The notes: a model not told the origin generated them from the sequence alone. 64,000 nucleotides of DNA from Dialister histaminiformans (GCF_900103425.1 NZ_FMXA01000007.1:1-64000); one strand, 5' to 3'; counted from the first letter of the stretch, positions 24,661 through 33,585 are shown. Numbers and translations: made by a program.

Positions 24661-25079
24661 ATCAGGTAATTTGCAGAGGACGGCTGGGCAGGGACCCGCA
24701 GATTCGGGCAACCAGCAAGGGGACATCGGTGGCTAATTTCAGCGTGGCTTGTGACAGGGAGTATAACGGTCAAAAACTCACGGACTGGATTAATGTAGTC
24801 GCCTGGGGCCGGACAGCGGAAGCCGTTGGTAACTTTTTAAAGCAGGGCGATGACGTATTCGTCAGCGGACGCCTTGGCACCAGAAAATACACTGCTAAGG
24901 ACGGGCAGATCCGATATATAACAGAAGTCACAGCTGACTTTATTGGCAAGTCAATTATCCCTGCTGCCAGAGTATCCGATCTGAATAGTTTTATGCAGTT
25001 TGGCACGGTAAGCCAGGAGGAAACACCGGCTCAGCCAGAGGTTACAAACACCGTTGCCAATGAACCGATTCCATTTTAA
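24657..25079 (+). CDS. ssb: Single-stranded DNA-binding protein
   Basis: 140 residues. The OB fold begins MNQVICRGRLGRDPQIR, with the typical VANFSVACDREY and DWINVVAWGRTAE. A short flexible tail ends in EPIPF, the partner-binding tip seen on bacterial SSB. It protects single strands in phage replication and RecT annealing. Confidence 0.95.
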   Translation: MNQVICRGRLGRDPQIRATSKGTSVANFSVACDREYNGQKLTDWINVVAWGRTAEAVGNFLKQGDDVFVSGRLGTRKYTAKDGQIRYITEVTADFIGKSIIPAARVSDLNSFMQFGTVSQEETPAQPEVTNTVANEPIPF

Positions 25080-25091
25080 GGAGGTGTAACC

Positions 25092-25343
25092 ATGATAAGC
25101 ATGGATTCAGGCGCACAGATGAACTTAATTCAAGACGTAGAGAGTAAAATGGTTGAAATGTCTCGAATGATAGACATAGCACTTTACGAGATTGATGTAG
25201 AAAGTAGTGATGAAGCAGTGGATAAACTGGAAGACGCAGCCAAGCTTGTAACAGACGTCTTACGCAGTCAGCGTGGATTGATAGACGATTTTAAACGTAG
25301 AGAAGACTTTCACAATGCAGTATTTGAGGGGGCAGGAAAATGA
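25092..25343 (+). CDS. Hypothetical phage protein, 83 residues
   Basis: Acidic and helical (VESSDEAVDKLEDAAKLVTD). The ATG follows AAGGAGGTG, and it overlaps the next gene by four bases. Not recognised. Confidence 0.6.
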   Translation: MISMDSGAQMNLIQDVESKMVEMSRMIDIALYEIDVESSDEAVDKLEDAAKLVTDVLRSQRGLIDDFKRREDFHNAVFEGAGK

Positions 25344-25639
25344 ATAACAACCTGTATATGAGTTTGGCGGCAACAACGATATATATGTTTAGCAATTTCA
25401 TGCATGACAATTATATAAGGGAAAATTCACCGGCGGGAAGATTAGCAAGGATTATGCAGGCGGATATTGATTCTTTCCCAGGTAATTATTTAAATAACTT
25501 GCCAGAAGAGCGTAAGAAGATAGAAAAATATTTGATTGACAACAACGCTAGCAAAGAGCAGATAAAGGTATTTAATGAGTGCTTTACAGAATATGAAAAA
25601 GAAATTGAAAGGCTATATTCAGGCGACAAAATATTATGA
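25340..25639 (+). CDS. Hypothetical phage protein, 99 residues
   Basis: Coupled to the previous gene by ATGA. Helical, with LNNLPEERKKIEKYL and no membrane segment beyond a weak N-terminal stretch. Not recognised. Confidence 0.6.
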   Translation: MNNNLYMSLAATTIYMFSNFMHDNYIRENSPAGRLARIMQADIDSFPGNYLNNLPEERKKIEKYLIDNNASKEQIKVFNECFTEYEKEIERLYSGDKIL

Positions 25640-25681
25640 AGTAGCGAAAATATACAGCAAAAAATCAGGAGGATGTAAAAC

Positions 25682-25978
25682 ATGGAAAGAACAACCGTGA
25701 AGGAACTAGTCGAAGGAACCGCCATGAAGGCGCACACAACACAGAAGCAGGCCAGAAAAGTTATTTATGCATTGATTGATGAAATGAGAGTGCAGCTTCA
25801 GCACGATAAATACGTAAGCCTCTTTGAATTTGGAACGTTAAAACCTGTAACACGAAAGGCGCGAAAAGGACATCACCCGGTAACAGGCGCAACCATCATG
25901 ATCCCTGCCAAGAGAACGGTGACCTTCAAACCATCTAAAATACTCGATCTCTATATGTCAGTAAAGCCGAAAGACTAA
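25682..25978 (+). CDS. HU/IHF-family DNA-binding protein
   Basis: 98 residues with the histone-like fold: two N-terminal helices, then the beta-arm region (FEFGTLKPVTRKARKGHHP, then TIMIPAKRTVTFKPSK). The family signature lies in the arm. It may bend DNA for integration or packaging. The ATG follows AGGAGG. Confidence 0.9.
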   Translation: MERTTVKELVEGTAMKAHTTQKQARKVIYALIDEMRVQLQHDKYVSLFEFGTLKPVTRKARKGHHPVTGATIMIPAKRTVTFKPSKILDLYMSVKPKD

Positions 25979-25996
25979 GTAGAAGGAGGGGTAGCA

Positions 25997-26395
25997 ATGT
26001 ACTTTACAGACTTTGTAATAAACAAGTTTAAAGAACTTTCCGATAAATTTAAAAAGAAACATGATCAGTATAAGGGTCAGACATCTCAGGATGAGTTGGC
26101 CAACTTCCGCGCAGGAGCTAATCTGAAATATGGCAGGGGTGAAATGCCAGACATGTACGAGATGGCGAAAGACTATGTCAGGAAGCACATCGCCTACATT
26201 GAAACTCACGGCATAGAAGGGAAGACCGTTGAGGATAGCCTCGAGGACATCGCCGTCTATGCGGTTATCATGCTGTACATGCGATATATTTGGTCCGATG
26301 ATTCAAAGGTGCTGGAAACTCCACAGTACCTGCCCTTGGAGAAGCTGCCAGGTCAGATGAGGGAAGTGGCGAATGAAGGGGCAACAGATGACTAG
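25997..26395 (+). CDS. Phage protein of the nucleotide-modification-associated (DUF1599-like) group
   Basis: 132 residues. LSDKFKKKHDQYKGQ near the N-terminus and YVRKHIAYIE...EDSLEDIAVYAVIMLYM resemble DUF1599, a family often near nucleotide-modifying genes in phages, but no modifying enzyme is seen here. The family call is tentative. Confidence 0.55.
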   Translation: MYFTDFVINKFKELSDKFKKKHDQYKGQTSQDELANFRAGANLKYGRGEMPDMYEMAKDYVRKHIAYIETHGIEGKTVEDSLEDIAVYAVIMLYMRYIWSDDSKVLETPQYLPLEKLPGQMREVANEGATDD

Positions 26396-26786
26396 AAGGA
26401 ATTTTTGCTGGTTCACTGACAGCGGGATGTTCAATGATGGATTCAGGAATCGATTTGAAGCGGAATGGAATGGCAAACGCGAATTAGCTGAGTTAGGTTC
26501 AGGGAACAATTACTTCTATACCGGAGAAGTCAGCCCATGGAGGCCAGACGTAAGCGGCTTTGCAGAAGAGCTGCTGAATCTAGTACAGCAGCAGGCGGAC
26601 TGGGAAGCACCATCCGATGAGGCGGTAGACTGGCTGGATGATGTAGCAGAGGACGATTTTGACGAACTCGGACAGATGATGCAGCGGACTTTTAACCGAT
26701 GGATTAGGAAGCATCCTGAGTACAAGCTTGATTTTTTCGAGGTGGAGAATGTCAGAGGGGTAGAACTGCATGAAGCTAATTTATGA
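26388..26786 (+). CDS. Hypothetical phage protein, 132 residues
   Basis: Acidic in the middle (WLDDVAEDDFDEL) with aromatic N- and C-terminal parts. The ATG at 26388 overlaps the previous stop and follows GAAGGGG at the right distance. Its end overlaps the RusA gene by 17 bases. Not recognised. Confidence 0.6.
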   Translation: MTRRNFCWFTDSGMFNDGFRNRFEAEWNGKRELAELGSGNNYFYTGEVSPWRPDVSGFAEELLNLVQQQADWEAPSDEAVDWLDDVAEDDFDELGQMMQRTFNRWIRKHPEYKLDFFEVENVRGVELHEANL

Positions 26787-27141
26787 AGGTAAACTCCCAT
26801 CACTCAACGAGTTGGTAGACAAGGGCAGAACGAATCGATACGTTGGGGCCAGATTTAAAAAGAGATTGACCAACAAATTGGCATGGATCTTTAAAGCGCA
26901 GGCCAAGGGCAAGCGATACCAGGAACATGTCAACATAGCGATTCATTGCTATGAAGGAAGCTACCGACGAGATGATGACAACGTCCTGTCAGGTGCCTGC
27001 AAGGTCATACTGGATTCCCTGCAGGTAGCAGGAATCATCAAAAACGACAGCCCAAGATATGTACATCTAAAACCCGAGCGGTTCCAGAGCGAGGACAAGA
27101 GCTACTACACCGTTGTCGAGATAGAGGAGGCGGACGAATGA
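26770..27141 (+). CDS. RusA-type Holliday junction resolvase
   Basis: 123 residues. The metal-binding acidic cluster is seen in YRRDDDNVLSG and the following VILDSLQVAGIIKND, as in RusA. It cuts four-way junctions made during phage recombination before packaging. It lies at the end of the recombination/replication operon, its usual place. Confidence 0.88.
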   Translation: MKLIYEGKLPSLNELVDKGRTNRYVGARFKKRLTNKLAWIFKAQAKGKRYQEHVNIAIHCYEGSYRRDDDNVLSGACKVILDSLQVAGIIKNDSPRYVHLKPERFQSEDKSYYTVVEIEEADE

Positions 27142-27326
27142 GAAGAGTACGGAATAAACGGCTTAAACGAAATATCGTCGAATATATGAAACACGAAAAA
27201 ATGATAAATCGACTAGTTCAGAAGTTCATCCAGCAGTGGGGCTGTAAACCTCTCAGTTGGAGAAGGAACGCCAGAACGCGGATATTTGTAAAGGCTTATG
27301 CCCTTCAGCTCAGGAGGAGAAAATGA
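27138..27326 (+). CDS. Small basic phage protein, 62 residues
   Basis: Very rich in Arg and Lys (MRRVRNKRLKRN at the start, YALQLRRRK at the end), so it may bind nucleic acid. ATGA overlaps link it to both neighbours. Not recognised. Confidence 0.6.
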   Translation: MRRVRNKRLKRNIVEYMKHEKMINRLVQKFIQQWGCKPLSWRRNARTRIFVKAYALQLRRRK

Positions 27327-27505
27327 CAGCAGAAAATAAACAGTTTTTTATGAAGAAGATTAACGGCGTGCGTGAATACCTGGCTTTTGTAAAGCAGGCC
27401 TATCTGGATGAAGAAGGAAATATCGAGATGCTTGAGTATGGCAAGGCCATGGGCTGCCTGGATGCCATGGAGAACGTGCTGAAGGAGGAACAGGATAGTG
27501 ATTGA
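27323..27505 (+). CDS. Small phage protein, 60 residues
   Basis: The start ATG at 27323 follows AGGAGG and overlaps the previous stop. Helical, with LAFVKQAYLDEEGNIEML. Not recognised. Confidence 0.6.
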   Translation: MTAENKQFFMKKINGVREYLAFVKQAYLDEEGNIEMLEYGKAMGCLDAMENVLKEEQDSD

Positions 27506-27665
27506 GTACATTTTAGGGGCGTTCAGCGGTGGATTTCTGGTATGTATGATCATGAGCGTGTTTGTGGGTAGGCCTTCCGTAATCCGCGAAAAAGAAAAGG
27601 AACTTGAAGAGCCAAGCTATCATCCGGACATTTACCGGGATACTGACGACGATTGGGAGCTTTGA
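27498..27665 (+). CDS. Small membrane-anchored phage protein, 55 residues
   Basis: GTG start at 27498 behind GAAGGAGG. One hydrophobic segment (YILGAFSGGFLVCMIMSVFVG) is followed by an acidic tail ending DTDDDWEL. Typical of a small early phage membrane protein; function unknown. Confidence 0.6.
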   Translation: MIEYILGAFSGGFLVCMIMSVFVGRPSVIREKEKELEEPSYHPDIYRDTDDDWEL

Positions 27666-27666
27666 C

Positions 27667-28131
27667 ATGACAGTAAAGGATTTTTTGAAGGACGTATATA
27701 AGCAGGGGGTATATCTCCGGACGCTCAAGACGACAAAGGAAAAACTTCTGGAGGATATAGCCTCACCCAAGGCCATGGCCTATGACGACGTTAAAGTTGA
27801 CTCTTCCGCCCAGTCTGACCTGTCTGACAAGCTCCTGCAGATTTACGCCGAACGTGACCGCTTGAGCGAAAAGATCCTGAAGGCTATGGCAGAGGTGCTG
27901 GAGCGCAAGAAGATAGCTATAGAGCTCATTAACCGGCTGACTTCCTATGAAGAGCGGGTAGTGCTTATGGAGCATTATTTGAACTGCAGGGAGTGGGAAG
28001 ATATAGCCCGGACTATGAGCTACTCCGTGTCACGGGTCTATTTTTATCACGGCATGGGTTTGCAGGAACTCCGCATGCTGACAGGCGACGTCGTAGTTTT
28101 GGGGGATTCATGCGAGAACAAAAGACAGTAG
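27667..28131 (+). CDS. ArpU/RinA-like late transcription regulator
   Basis: 154 residues with a long helical N-terminal part and a C-terminal sigma-region-4-like helix-turn-helix (RLTSYEERVVLMEHYLNCREWEDIARTMSYSVSRVYFYH). Such proteins switch on packaging and structural genes and stand just before terS, as here. The start ATG at 27667 directly follows the stop of the previous gene. Confidence 0.8.
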   Translation: MTVKDFLKDVYKQGVYLRTLKTTKEKLLEDIASPKAMAYDDVKVDSSAQSDLSDKLLQIYAERDRLSEKILKAMAEVLERKKIAIELINRLTSYEERVVLMEHYLNCREWEDIARTMSYSVSRVYFYHGMGLQELRMLTGDVVVLGDSCENKRQ

Positions 28132-28309
28132 TAAAAAATAATTTTACCTGTGCTAAAATGGTATTGTGGGAATGACGGGAAGCGGAATCTCGTGATTGAC
28201 CTCCTTAAACGTTTTGACGGGCAGCGTACAAACCCGTCGCCATAAATTATGAAATGGGACCTTACAAGGGTCCTTTTTTATTGCAGTAAAAGGGGATGGT
28301 GGTGATTAT
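28132..28309 (+). promoter_or_regulatory. Control region before the packaging genes
   Basis: 178 bases without a gene. It holds a TAAAAT (28155-28160) without a clear -35, a hairpin GACGGG...CCCGTC (28216-28238), and the terminator at 28256-28279. An activator-dependent late promoter and a packaging start site are both plausible here; neither can be shown. Confidence 0.4.
28256..28279 (+). terminator. Terminator before terS
   Basis: GGACC-loop-GGTCC followed by six T. It separates the early operon from the packaging genes, so antitermination or a promoter beyond it would be needed. Confidence 0.65.
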
Positions 28310-28774
28310 GTGAGCCGCAAAGGGTTAACTGAAAAGCAGGAAAGGTTTATTGATTTCTATATCGCAACCGGGAACGCCTCCGAGGCTGCACGAAGAGCCG
28401 GATATGGTGAGGGAAGTATTCCGTGCGCTTCTAAATGGATTAATCCCCAAGAATCCCAATTTAAACCGTACTTAAAAGCAGCTATCGATAGCAGATTGAA
28501 AGAACTGGAGTCAGAGCGCGTTGCGGATGCAAAAGAAGTGATGCAGTTTCTTACCTCCGCCATGAGAGGCGAGACGGAGGAAGAAGTTATCGTTGTTGAG
28601 AGCGTTGGAGAAGGGCTCAGCGAGGCCAGAGTGATGACAAAGCACTTATCAGGGCGTGATCGTCTGGATGCTGCCAAACAATTGGCTAAACGCTACGGTT
28701 TGGACTCTGCAGCGATTGAAAATATTGATGAAGGGCCGGTTATTCTGGAAGGGGGTGACACTATCCGTGATTAA
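28310..28774 (+). CDS. Terminase small subunit
   Basis: 154 residues; recognises phage DNA for packaging. The helix-turn-helix segment GLTEKQERFIDFYIATGNASEAARRAGYG is the Terminase_2 family signature. The C-terminal part binds the large subunit. The start is GTG 28310. It overlaps the large-subunit gene, whose GTG start is at 28767. Confidence 0.9.
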   Translation: MSRKGLTEKQERFIDFYIATGNASEAARRAGYGEGSIPCASKWINPQESQFKPYLKAAIDSRLKELESERVADAKEVMQFLTSAMRGETEEEVIVVESVGEGLSEARVMTKHLSGRDRLDAAKQLAKRYGLDSAAIENIDEGPVILEGGDTIRD

Positions 28775-30290
28775 AGTAAACGTACCAGATATTGTCGGTG
28801 GCGGATACGGGACGTTTTGGAGGTGGCGCGGAAGGTATCGCGTGGTTAAAGGCAGCCGTGCAAGCAAGAAGAGCAAGACAACGGCACTCTGGTACATCTA
28901 TAACATGATGAAATATCCCGCGGCCAACCTTCTGGTTGTACGTAAAGTGGCCAGAACCTTGCAGAATTCCTGCTTTTCTGACTTACGATGGGCCATTGAG
29001 CGTCTGCATGTCGGACGTTACTGGAAAGCTACACGGAGCCCGATGGAGATAACATTTTTACCGACGGGGCAAAGGATTCTTTTCGCGGGGCTTGATGATC
29101 CGTTAAAGATTACATCCATTTCCGTGCCGAAAGGAGTCCTCTGCTGGATGTGGCTTAACATTACCGGGTCACATTAAACTTCTCTAATTGCTGGGACATC
29201 CTAACGTAAAGACGAGGACAATCAGCAGCGAAGCTATTTGACAAAAAAATGTCAAATAGAACGTTCAACGACTATCGAACGCAGAAAGGGCACTCGAAAG
29301 AGCGTCCTTTTTAGTTAGTAGAGTAGGGCTTAAGCAAGCCCGAAACGGGGAGTGCATCTCGCATGAGATGTAAAGATATAGTCTGCTCTAGGTGGAAACA
29401 CTTAGAGGGTAAACGGAAGCGGTTTACCCGTAACATTTGGCGAGGAAGCCTATGAAATAGCGAGGGAAACTGACTTTGACAGGTTAGATGAATCTATACG
29501 AGGACTTCTCCCTGAGGGCCTTTTTACTCAGGTAACGATAACTTTTAATCCATGGAGCGACAGGCACTGGTTAAAAAAACGGTTCTTCGATACTCCGGAT
29601 GATAATACCCTGGCAATGACAACGAACTACATGTGTAATGAGTTCCTGTCGCCATCTGACCTGGCATTGTTCGAGGCGATGAAGAAGAATCCGAAACGTT
29701 ACCGGGTAGCAGGATTAGGAGATTGGGGTGTTGTTGAAGGCCTTGTTTATGATAACTGGGAAGAAAAGTCGTTCAATATTGATGAGGTCAGAGCGCTCCC
29801 AGGCATCCGTTCTGCGTTTGGCCTAGACTTCGGTTACACCAATGACCCGACGGCCCTTTTTTGCGGTCTTGTGGATAAAGGCAGCCGGATGATTTATGTA
29901 TTCGATGAAATCTATGAACGGGGTTTGACCAATCAAAACATAGCTAAACTCCTTATAAAGCGAGGCTATAGCAAAGAAAGAATTATTGCCGATGCTGCTG
30001 AACCAAAGTCCATTGCAGAACTGCGTGAAGCTGGCATTGGAAGAATACATTCTTCCAGAAAAGGGAAGGATAGTATCAACAACGGGATTCAGAGAATTCA
30101 GGATTTTCATATCATTGTTCATCCTCGGTGCGTCAACTTCTTAACGGAAATATCGACGTATCAATGGGGGGCAGACAATAAGACAGGCGTGCTGATTAAT
30201 AAGCCTGTGGACTATAACAACCATCTGATGGACGCCATGAGATACGGAATCATGGATGCTGTTCAGGAAGATGGTTTTTCATTTAATTAA
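28767..30290 (+). CDS. Terminase large subunit, split by a group I intron
   Basis: ATP-driven packaging motor and nuclease. Exon 1 is 28767-29155 and exon 2 is 29441-30290, joined into 412 residues. I start at GTG 28767 behind GGAAGGGGG. Exon 1 has the Walker A-like GSRASKKSKTTA and ends WMWL; exon 2 resumes with EEAYEI, so splicing rebuilds the Walker B segment LCWMWLEEAYEI. The nuclease domain in exon 2 shows FGLDFGYTNDPTA, IIADAAEP and NNHLMDAMRYG. Without splicing, translation would stop at 29175-29177, ten codons after the exon boundary. Confidence 0.92.
29156..29440 (+). ncRNA. Group I self-splicing intron in terL (285 nt, no ORF)
   Basis: Exon 1 ends ATGTGGCT, which pairs with GGTCACAT at 29167-29174 (P1), closing on a U-G pair at the splice site. 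The intron ends in G. Conserved core strings are present: P (AATTGCTGGG, 29186), Q (AATCAGCAGC, 29220), R (GTTCAACGACTA, 29263) and S (AAGATATAGTC, 29373), with the P7 pairing GACTA/TAGTC. A 9-bp stem lies at 29234-29259. Exact removal restores the reading frame and the expected WLEEAYEI. No homing endonuclease is encoded, so it is probably mobile only in trans or not at all. Confidence 0.9.
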
Positions 30291-30302
30291 CTGGAGGATT
30301 AC

Positions 30303-31778
30303 ATGTTTGGCTTGGGTGCTATATGGAATGACATAATCCGGAGAGGCAGCCGCTCTGGCATGACGGAAATAGAATTTCTGGAAGAAGAAATCCGTCGATG
30401 GATGGAGGGCCCGGCAAGGAAAGATATGCTAACCGGCTGCGCTTACTATGATGATCATCAGGATATAGAAGACAAACAGAGAACCATGATTGGGGTAGGC
30501 GGTAAAAAGCAGGCAGTAGAGAATCTGGTCAACTATAAAGTTATGGATAACCAGTATGCGAAGCTGGTAGACCAGAAAGCCAACTATCTGCTGGCTAAAC
30601 CAATTGAGCTGAAGACAGAAGGGAAGGACAGTGCCTATGAGCGGGCATTGGATGATATATTCAATTTCCACTATTTAAAGAAGCTCAAGAAGACCGGCAA
30701 GAATGCGTTAAACTGCGGTATTTCATGGCAGTTACCATATATTTCTGAAACTGGCGAGTTAAAAATTAAGTACATTCCGGGATATCAGGTATTACCATTC
30801 TGGCATGATGATGAGCACGAAGAACTTGACGCAGCTATCCGCCTTTATCAGGTAACGGTGTATGAAGGGCGGACACCAAAGGTAATCACTAAGGCTGAAT
30901 ACTATACCAGGGATGGTGTTAGATATTACATTTACGATAAAGGTCGTCTTATTCCTGACAATTCTATGACCGATTCTGCTTATATGACTATTGAAGGCAG
31001 GCCGATGAACTGGGATAAGATACCTTTGGTACCGTTTCGTTCTAATGATACGGAGCATCCGTTGATACGCAGAGTTAAATGCTTGCAGGATGCACTTAAC
31101 CAGCTTATGAGTTCTTTACTCGATAATCTTTCCGAGGATATCCGCTCTACCATCCTTGTCCTGTATAACTATGACGGGGAGAACCTAGACCAGTTCAGGC
31201 AGAATCTCATGACATACGGATGCGTTAAGATCCGCAGAGATGATTATGCCAAGGGCGGGGTCGAAGCTCTTCACATTGAGGTTAACCCTGATAATTACGA
31301 ATTGGTGCAGAAACTCTTGAAAAAGGCAATTATCGAAAATGGCCGAGGGTTTGATGCGAAGGACGAGCGTTTCACTTCTGGCCAGGCTAACCAGATGAAC
31401 ATTCAGTCTGCGTATTCAGATATAGATCTGGATGCAGACGACATGGAAAGTGAATTTCAGGCTAGCTTGGAAAAGCTCTTATGGTTCGTGAATACGTATC
31501 TGGCTAATATTAAACACATTGCACCAACTGGTCCGGTACAGTTCATATTTAATCGTGACATGCTTACCAATCAGTCTGAGGAAATCGCAAACTGCAAGAA
31601 CTCTGTGGGTATTCTCTCTGATGAAACAATCATTGCGCACCACCCATGGACAGAAGATACGGCTGCAGAATTGGAAAGATTGAAGAAGCAGAAGCAAGAA
31701 GAAGCTGAATCAATGAACCCTTATCATAATGCCTTCCTGCAAAATGACGCCAATCAGAATGATGCTGCTGAGGACTAA
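30303..31778 (+). CDS. Phage portal protein (SPP1 gp6-like)
   Basis: 491 residues. Forms the dodecameric DNA gate at one head vertex. It follows terL, as usual, and has the helical N-terminal region, the central wing with NYKVMDNQYAKLVDQKANYLLAKP, the crown segment LMSSLLDNLSEDI and the acidic/Gln-rich C-terminus. The start ATG follows TGGAGGA. Confidence 0.92.
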   Translation: MFGLGAIWNDIIRRGSRSGMTEIEFLEEEIRRWMEGPARKDMLTGCAYYDDHQDIEDKQRTMIGVGGKKQAVENLVNYKVMDNQYAKLVDQKANYLLAKPIELKTEGKDSAYERALDDIFNFHYLKKLKKTGKNALNCGISWQLPYISETGELKIKYIPGYQVLPFWHDDEHEELDAAIRLYQVTVYEGRTPKVITKAEYYTRDGVRYYIYDKGRLIPDNSMTDSAYMTIEGRPMNWDKIPLVPFRSNDTEHPLIRRVKCLQDALNQLMSSLLDNLSEDIRSTILVLYNYDGENLDQFRQNLMTYGCVKIRRDDYAKGGVEALHIEVNPDNYELVQKLLKKAIIENGRGFDAKDERFTSGQANQMNIQSAYSDIDLDADDMESEFQASLEKLLWFVNTYLANIKHIAPTGPVQFIFNRDMLTNQSEEIANCKNSVGILSDETIIAHHPWTEDTAAELERLKKQKQEEAESMNPYHNAFLQNDANQNDAAED

Positions 31779-31780
31779 CT

Positions 31781-33367
31781 ATGAAGCGAAGTACAAAGAA
31801 TAAACGCTCACGTTCAAGAAAATACTGGACGAACCGGGCACTGAAGCTTTCGGAGATGCAGCATCAGAGGATAGACGTAATGACAGCCGAATTGGCTGAT
31901 GCCTGGCAGCGGTCAATTAATGATGTAAAGAAGGACATTGAGTCATGGTATTTGCGGTTTAGCAGTGAGCAGGGCATGGATTTAGCCGATGCTCGCAAAA
32001 CATTAGATTCGCGCAGCATGAAAGCTTTACGTATGGATCTGAAAGAGTTCGAGCGAAAGGCTAAAGCAAATAACGATGGCAAATGGACAAAAGAATTACA
32101 GGCTGCAAGTGCAAGAGTTCATTTAACGAGGCTGCAGCAGATACAGCTTCAAATGCGAAACAGGCTGTATGAGATTTATCATCAGACGGCAGACACTACT
32201 TCAGCAGCTATTCGGGATACGTACACAAATGAGAGATATCATAATGAGTATCTCAGGCAGCGGAATGAAGGAAAATTCTCTGATTTCTCCAAAATACCTG
32301 AGAGGCAATTAAACACAGTACTCAAACAGCCGTGGTCATCTGACGGGAAGGCATGGTCCTCCCGGATCTGGGATAGTAGAGAGAAACTGGCCGGGGAATT
32401 GCAGGGAGAATTAACACGTGTACTGCTTCAGGGTAAAAGTCCAACAGAGGCAGGGAAACGGCTTGCTAAGAAAATGGGCACCGGAGAATATCAGGCACTC
32501 CGCCTGGTAAACACTGAATGTACATATGCACAGAGCCTTGCGGATGTAGATAGTTTTAAGAGCATGGATGTGGATAAAGTACAATACTTAGCCACATTGG
32601 AAGCGCATACCTGCGATACATGTGGGGCCTTGGATGGACAGGTGTTTACCCTAAAAGACGTGGCACCCGGAATCACTGCTCCGCCTATACATCCGAATTG
32701 CCGGTGTACGCTTGTACCGTATTTTGAGGATGATGATTCAGACAGATGGATGAGGGACCCATCAACAGGGAAGGGCAGTCAAACAGGGGGGATGACCTAT
32801 TCTCAATGGGAAAAGAAGTATCTTATAGGGCAAAATAATGGTAAAATAGATATAGAGATAGATGCGGTTACTCCCTGCCTGGTTCGGATGAAAGATGGGA
32901 AAACCGTCAATACTACAATTGAGCCTATAACCATTGAGAAAGGACAGTTTTCTGACTGGGAATTTGATTGGTATAAGGCTTCGCAAAAGCCGGATATGCA
33001 GGTATATGCGCTGAAAGCAGATGGCGACGAAAGAGTACAGGGACTTATTTCATTGAAACAGGACCGAGAAAATTTGTCTTATTTTGTCGATGCGGTAGAG
33101 TCAGCGCCCTGGAATAATAAACACCATAAGAACTTTAAGAGTAAAACTTATGAAGGTGTTGGGCCACATTTATTTGCATATGCATGTAAACGCAGTTTTG
33201 AAGATGAGTATGGTGGGTTTGTCCATTTTTATGCTAAATCAGGTCTGGTCGAGTATTACAAAAAAACACTTGGCGCTTTACAAATTGGCAATAGTCAAAA
33301 GATGTATATTGATTCTACTTATGCAGAAAGGCTGGTGAATGTGTATTATGGGAAACGAAAAGGATGA
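31781..33367 (+). CDS. MuF head protein (SPP1 gp7-like) fused to a C-terminal GNAT-like domain
   Basis: 528 residues. Residues 1-320 are a head morphogenesis/minor capsid protein that ends in the MuF signature CDTCGALDGQVF...PPIHPNCRC. Such proteins can be packed in the head and enter the cell with the DNA. Residues about 355-528 are an extra domain with a GNAT-like pattern: a strand YFVDAVESAP, then a probable acetyl-CoA loop and helix (TYEGVGPHLFAYACKRSF), FVHFYAK, and YYKKTLGA. MuF proteins with variable C-terminal domains are known polymorphic toxins of temperate phages. The small overlapping gene downstream fits an immunity gene. Toxicity is inferred, not shown. Confidence 0.85.
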   Translation: MKRSTKNKRSRSRKYWTNRALKLSEMQHQRIDVMTAELADAWQRSINDVKKDIESWYLRFSSEQGMDLADARKTLDSRSMKALRMDLKEFERKAKANNDGKWTKELQAASARVHLTRLQQIQLQMRNRLYEIYHQTADTTSAAIRDTYTNERYHNEYLRQRNEGKFSDFSKIPERQLNTVLKQPWSSDGKAWSSRIWDSREKLAGELQGELTRVLLQGKSPTEAGKRLAKKMGTGEYQALRLVNTECTYAQSLADVDSFKSMDVDKVQYLATLEAHTCDTCGALDGQVFTLKDVAPGITAPPIHPNCRCTLVPYFEDDDSDRWMRDPSTGKGSQTGGMTYSQWEKKYLIGQNNGKIDIEIDAVTPCLVRMKDGKTVNTTIEPITIEKGQFSDWEFDWYKASQKPDMQVYALKADGDERVQGLISLKQDRENLSYFVDAVESAPWNNKHHKNFKSKTYEGVGPHLFAYACKRSFEDEYGGFVHFYAKSGLVEYYKKTLGALQIGNSQKMYIDSTYAERLVNVYYGKRKG

Positions 33368-33536
33368 GTATATAGAGGGTCTATACACACTAGACGATAT
33401 TTTTCCATTAGTTATTCCCGACCAAAAACCATTCCCTTGGAACTTACATAAACTGGATGCCTACTGCAAGAAAAAGGGAATTGATCCAAGCCAGCTAACC
33501 GATGAGGAGCTAAAACAGTTTGAAATAAAAAAATAA
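33339..33536 (+). CDS. Small protein overlapping the MuF-GNAT gene (immunity candidate)
   Basis: 65 residues, acidic, starting inside the last 29 bases of the MuF-GNAT gene (GAAAGG seven bases before the ATG at 33339; ATG 33348 is an alternative). It ends before a terminator, so these two genes close the transcript. It reads IEGLYTLDDIFPLVIPDQKP and then a helical end with LTDEELKQFEI. Not recognised. The position fits a protein that blocks the GNAT-like domain; an unrelated head protein is also possible. Confidence 0.65.
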   Translation: MCIMGNEKDEYIEGLYTLDDIFPLVIPDQKPFPWNLHKLDAYCKKKGIDPSQLTDEELKQFEIKK

Positions 33537-33557
33537 TTGATAGATTAACTTGATTTT

Positions 33558-33585
33558 TAAGCACTCTTAATGGAGTGCTTTTTTA
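33558..33585 (+). terminator. Terminator after the MuF gene pair
   Basis: AAGCACTC-loop-GAGTGCTT followed by T. It divides the head genes between the portal/MuF group and the scaffold/capsid group. Confidence 0.85.

Noticed and set aside
28656-29177. Reading terL as a broken pseudogene or as intein-containing
   Set aside because: The insert has group I core elements, in-frame stops and an exact splice that restores the motif; an intein would be an open frame.
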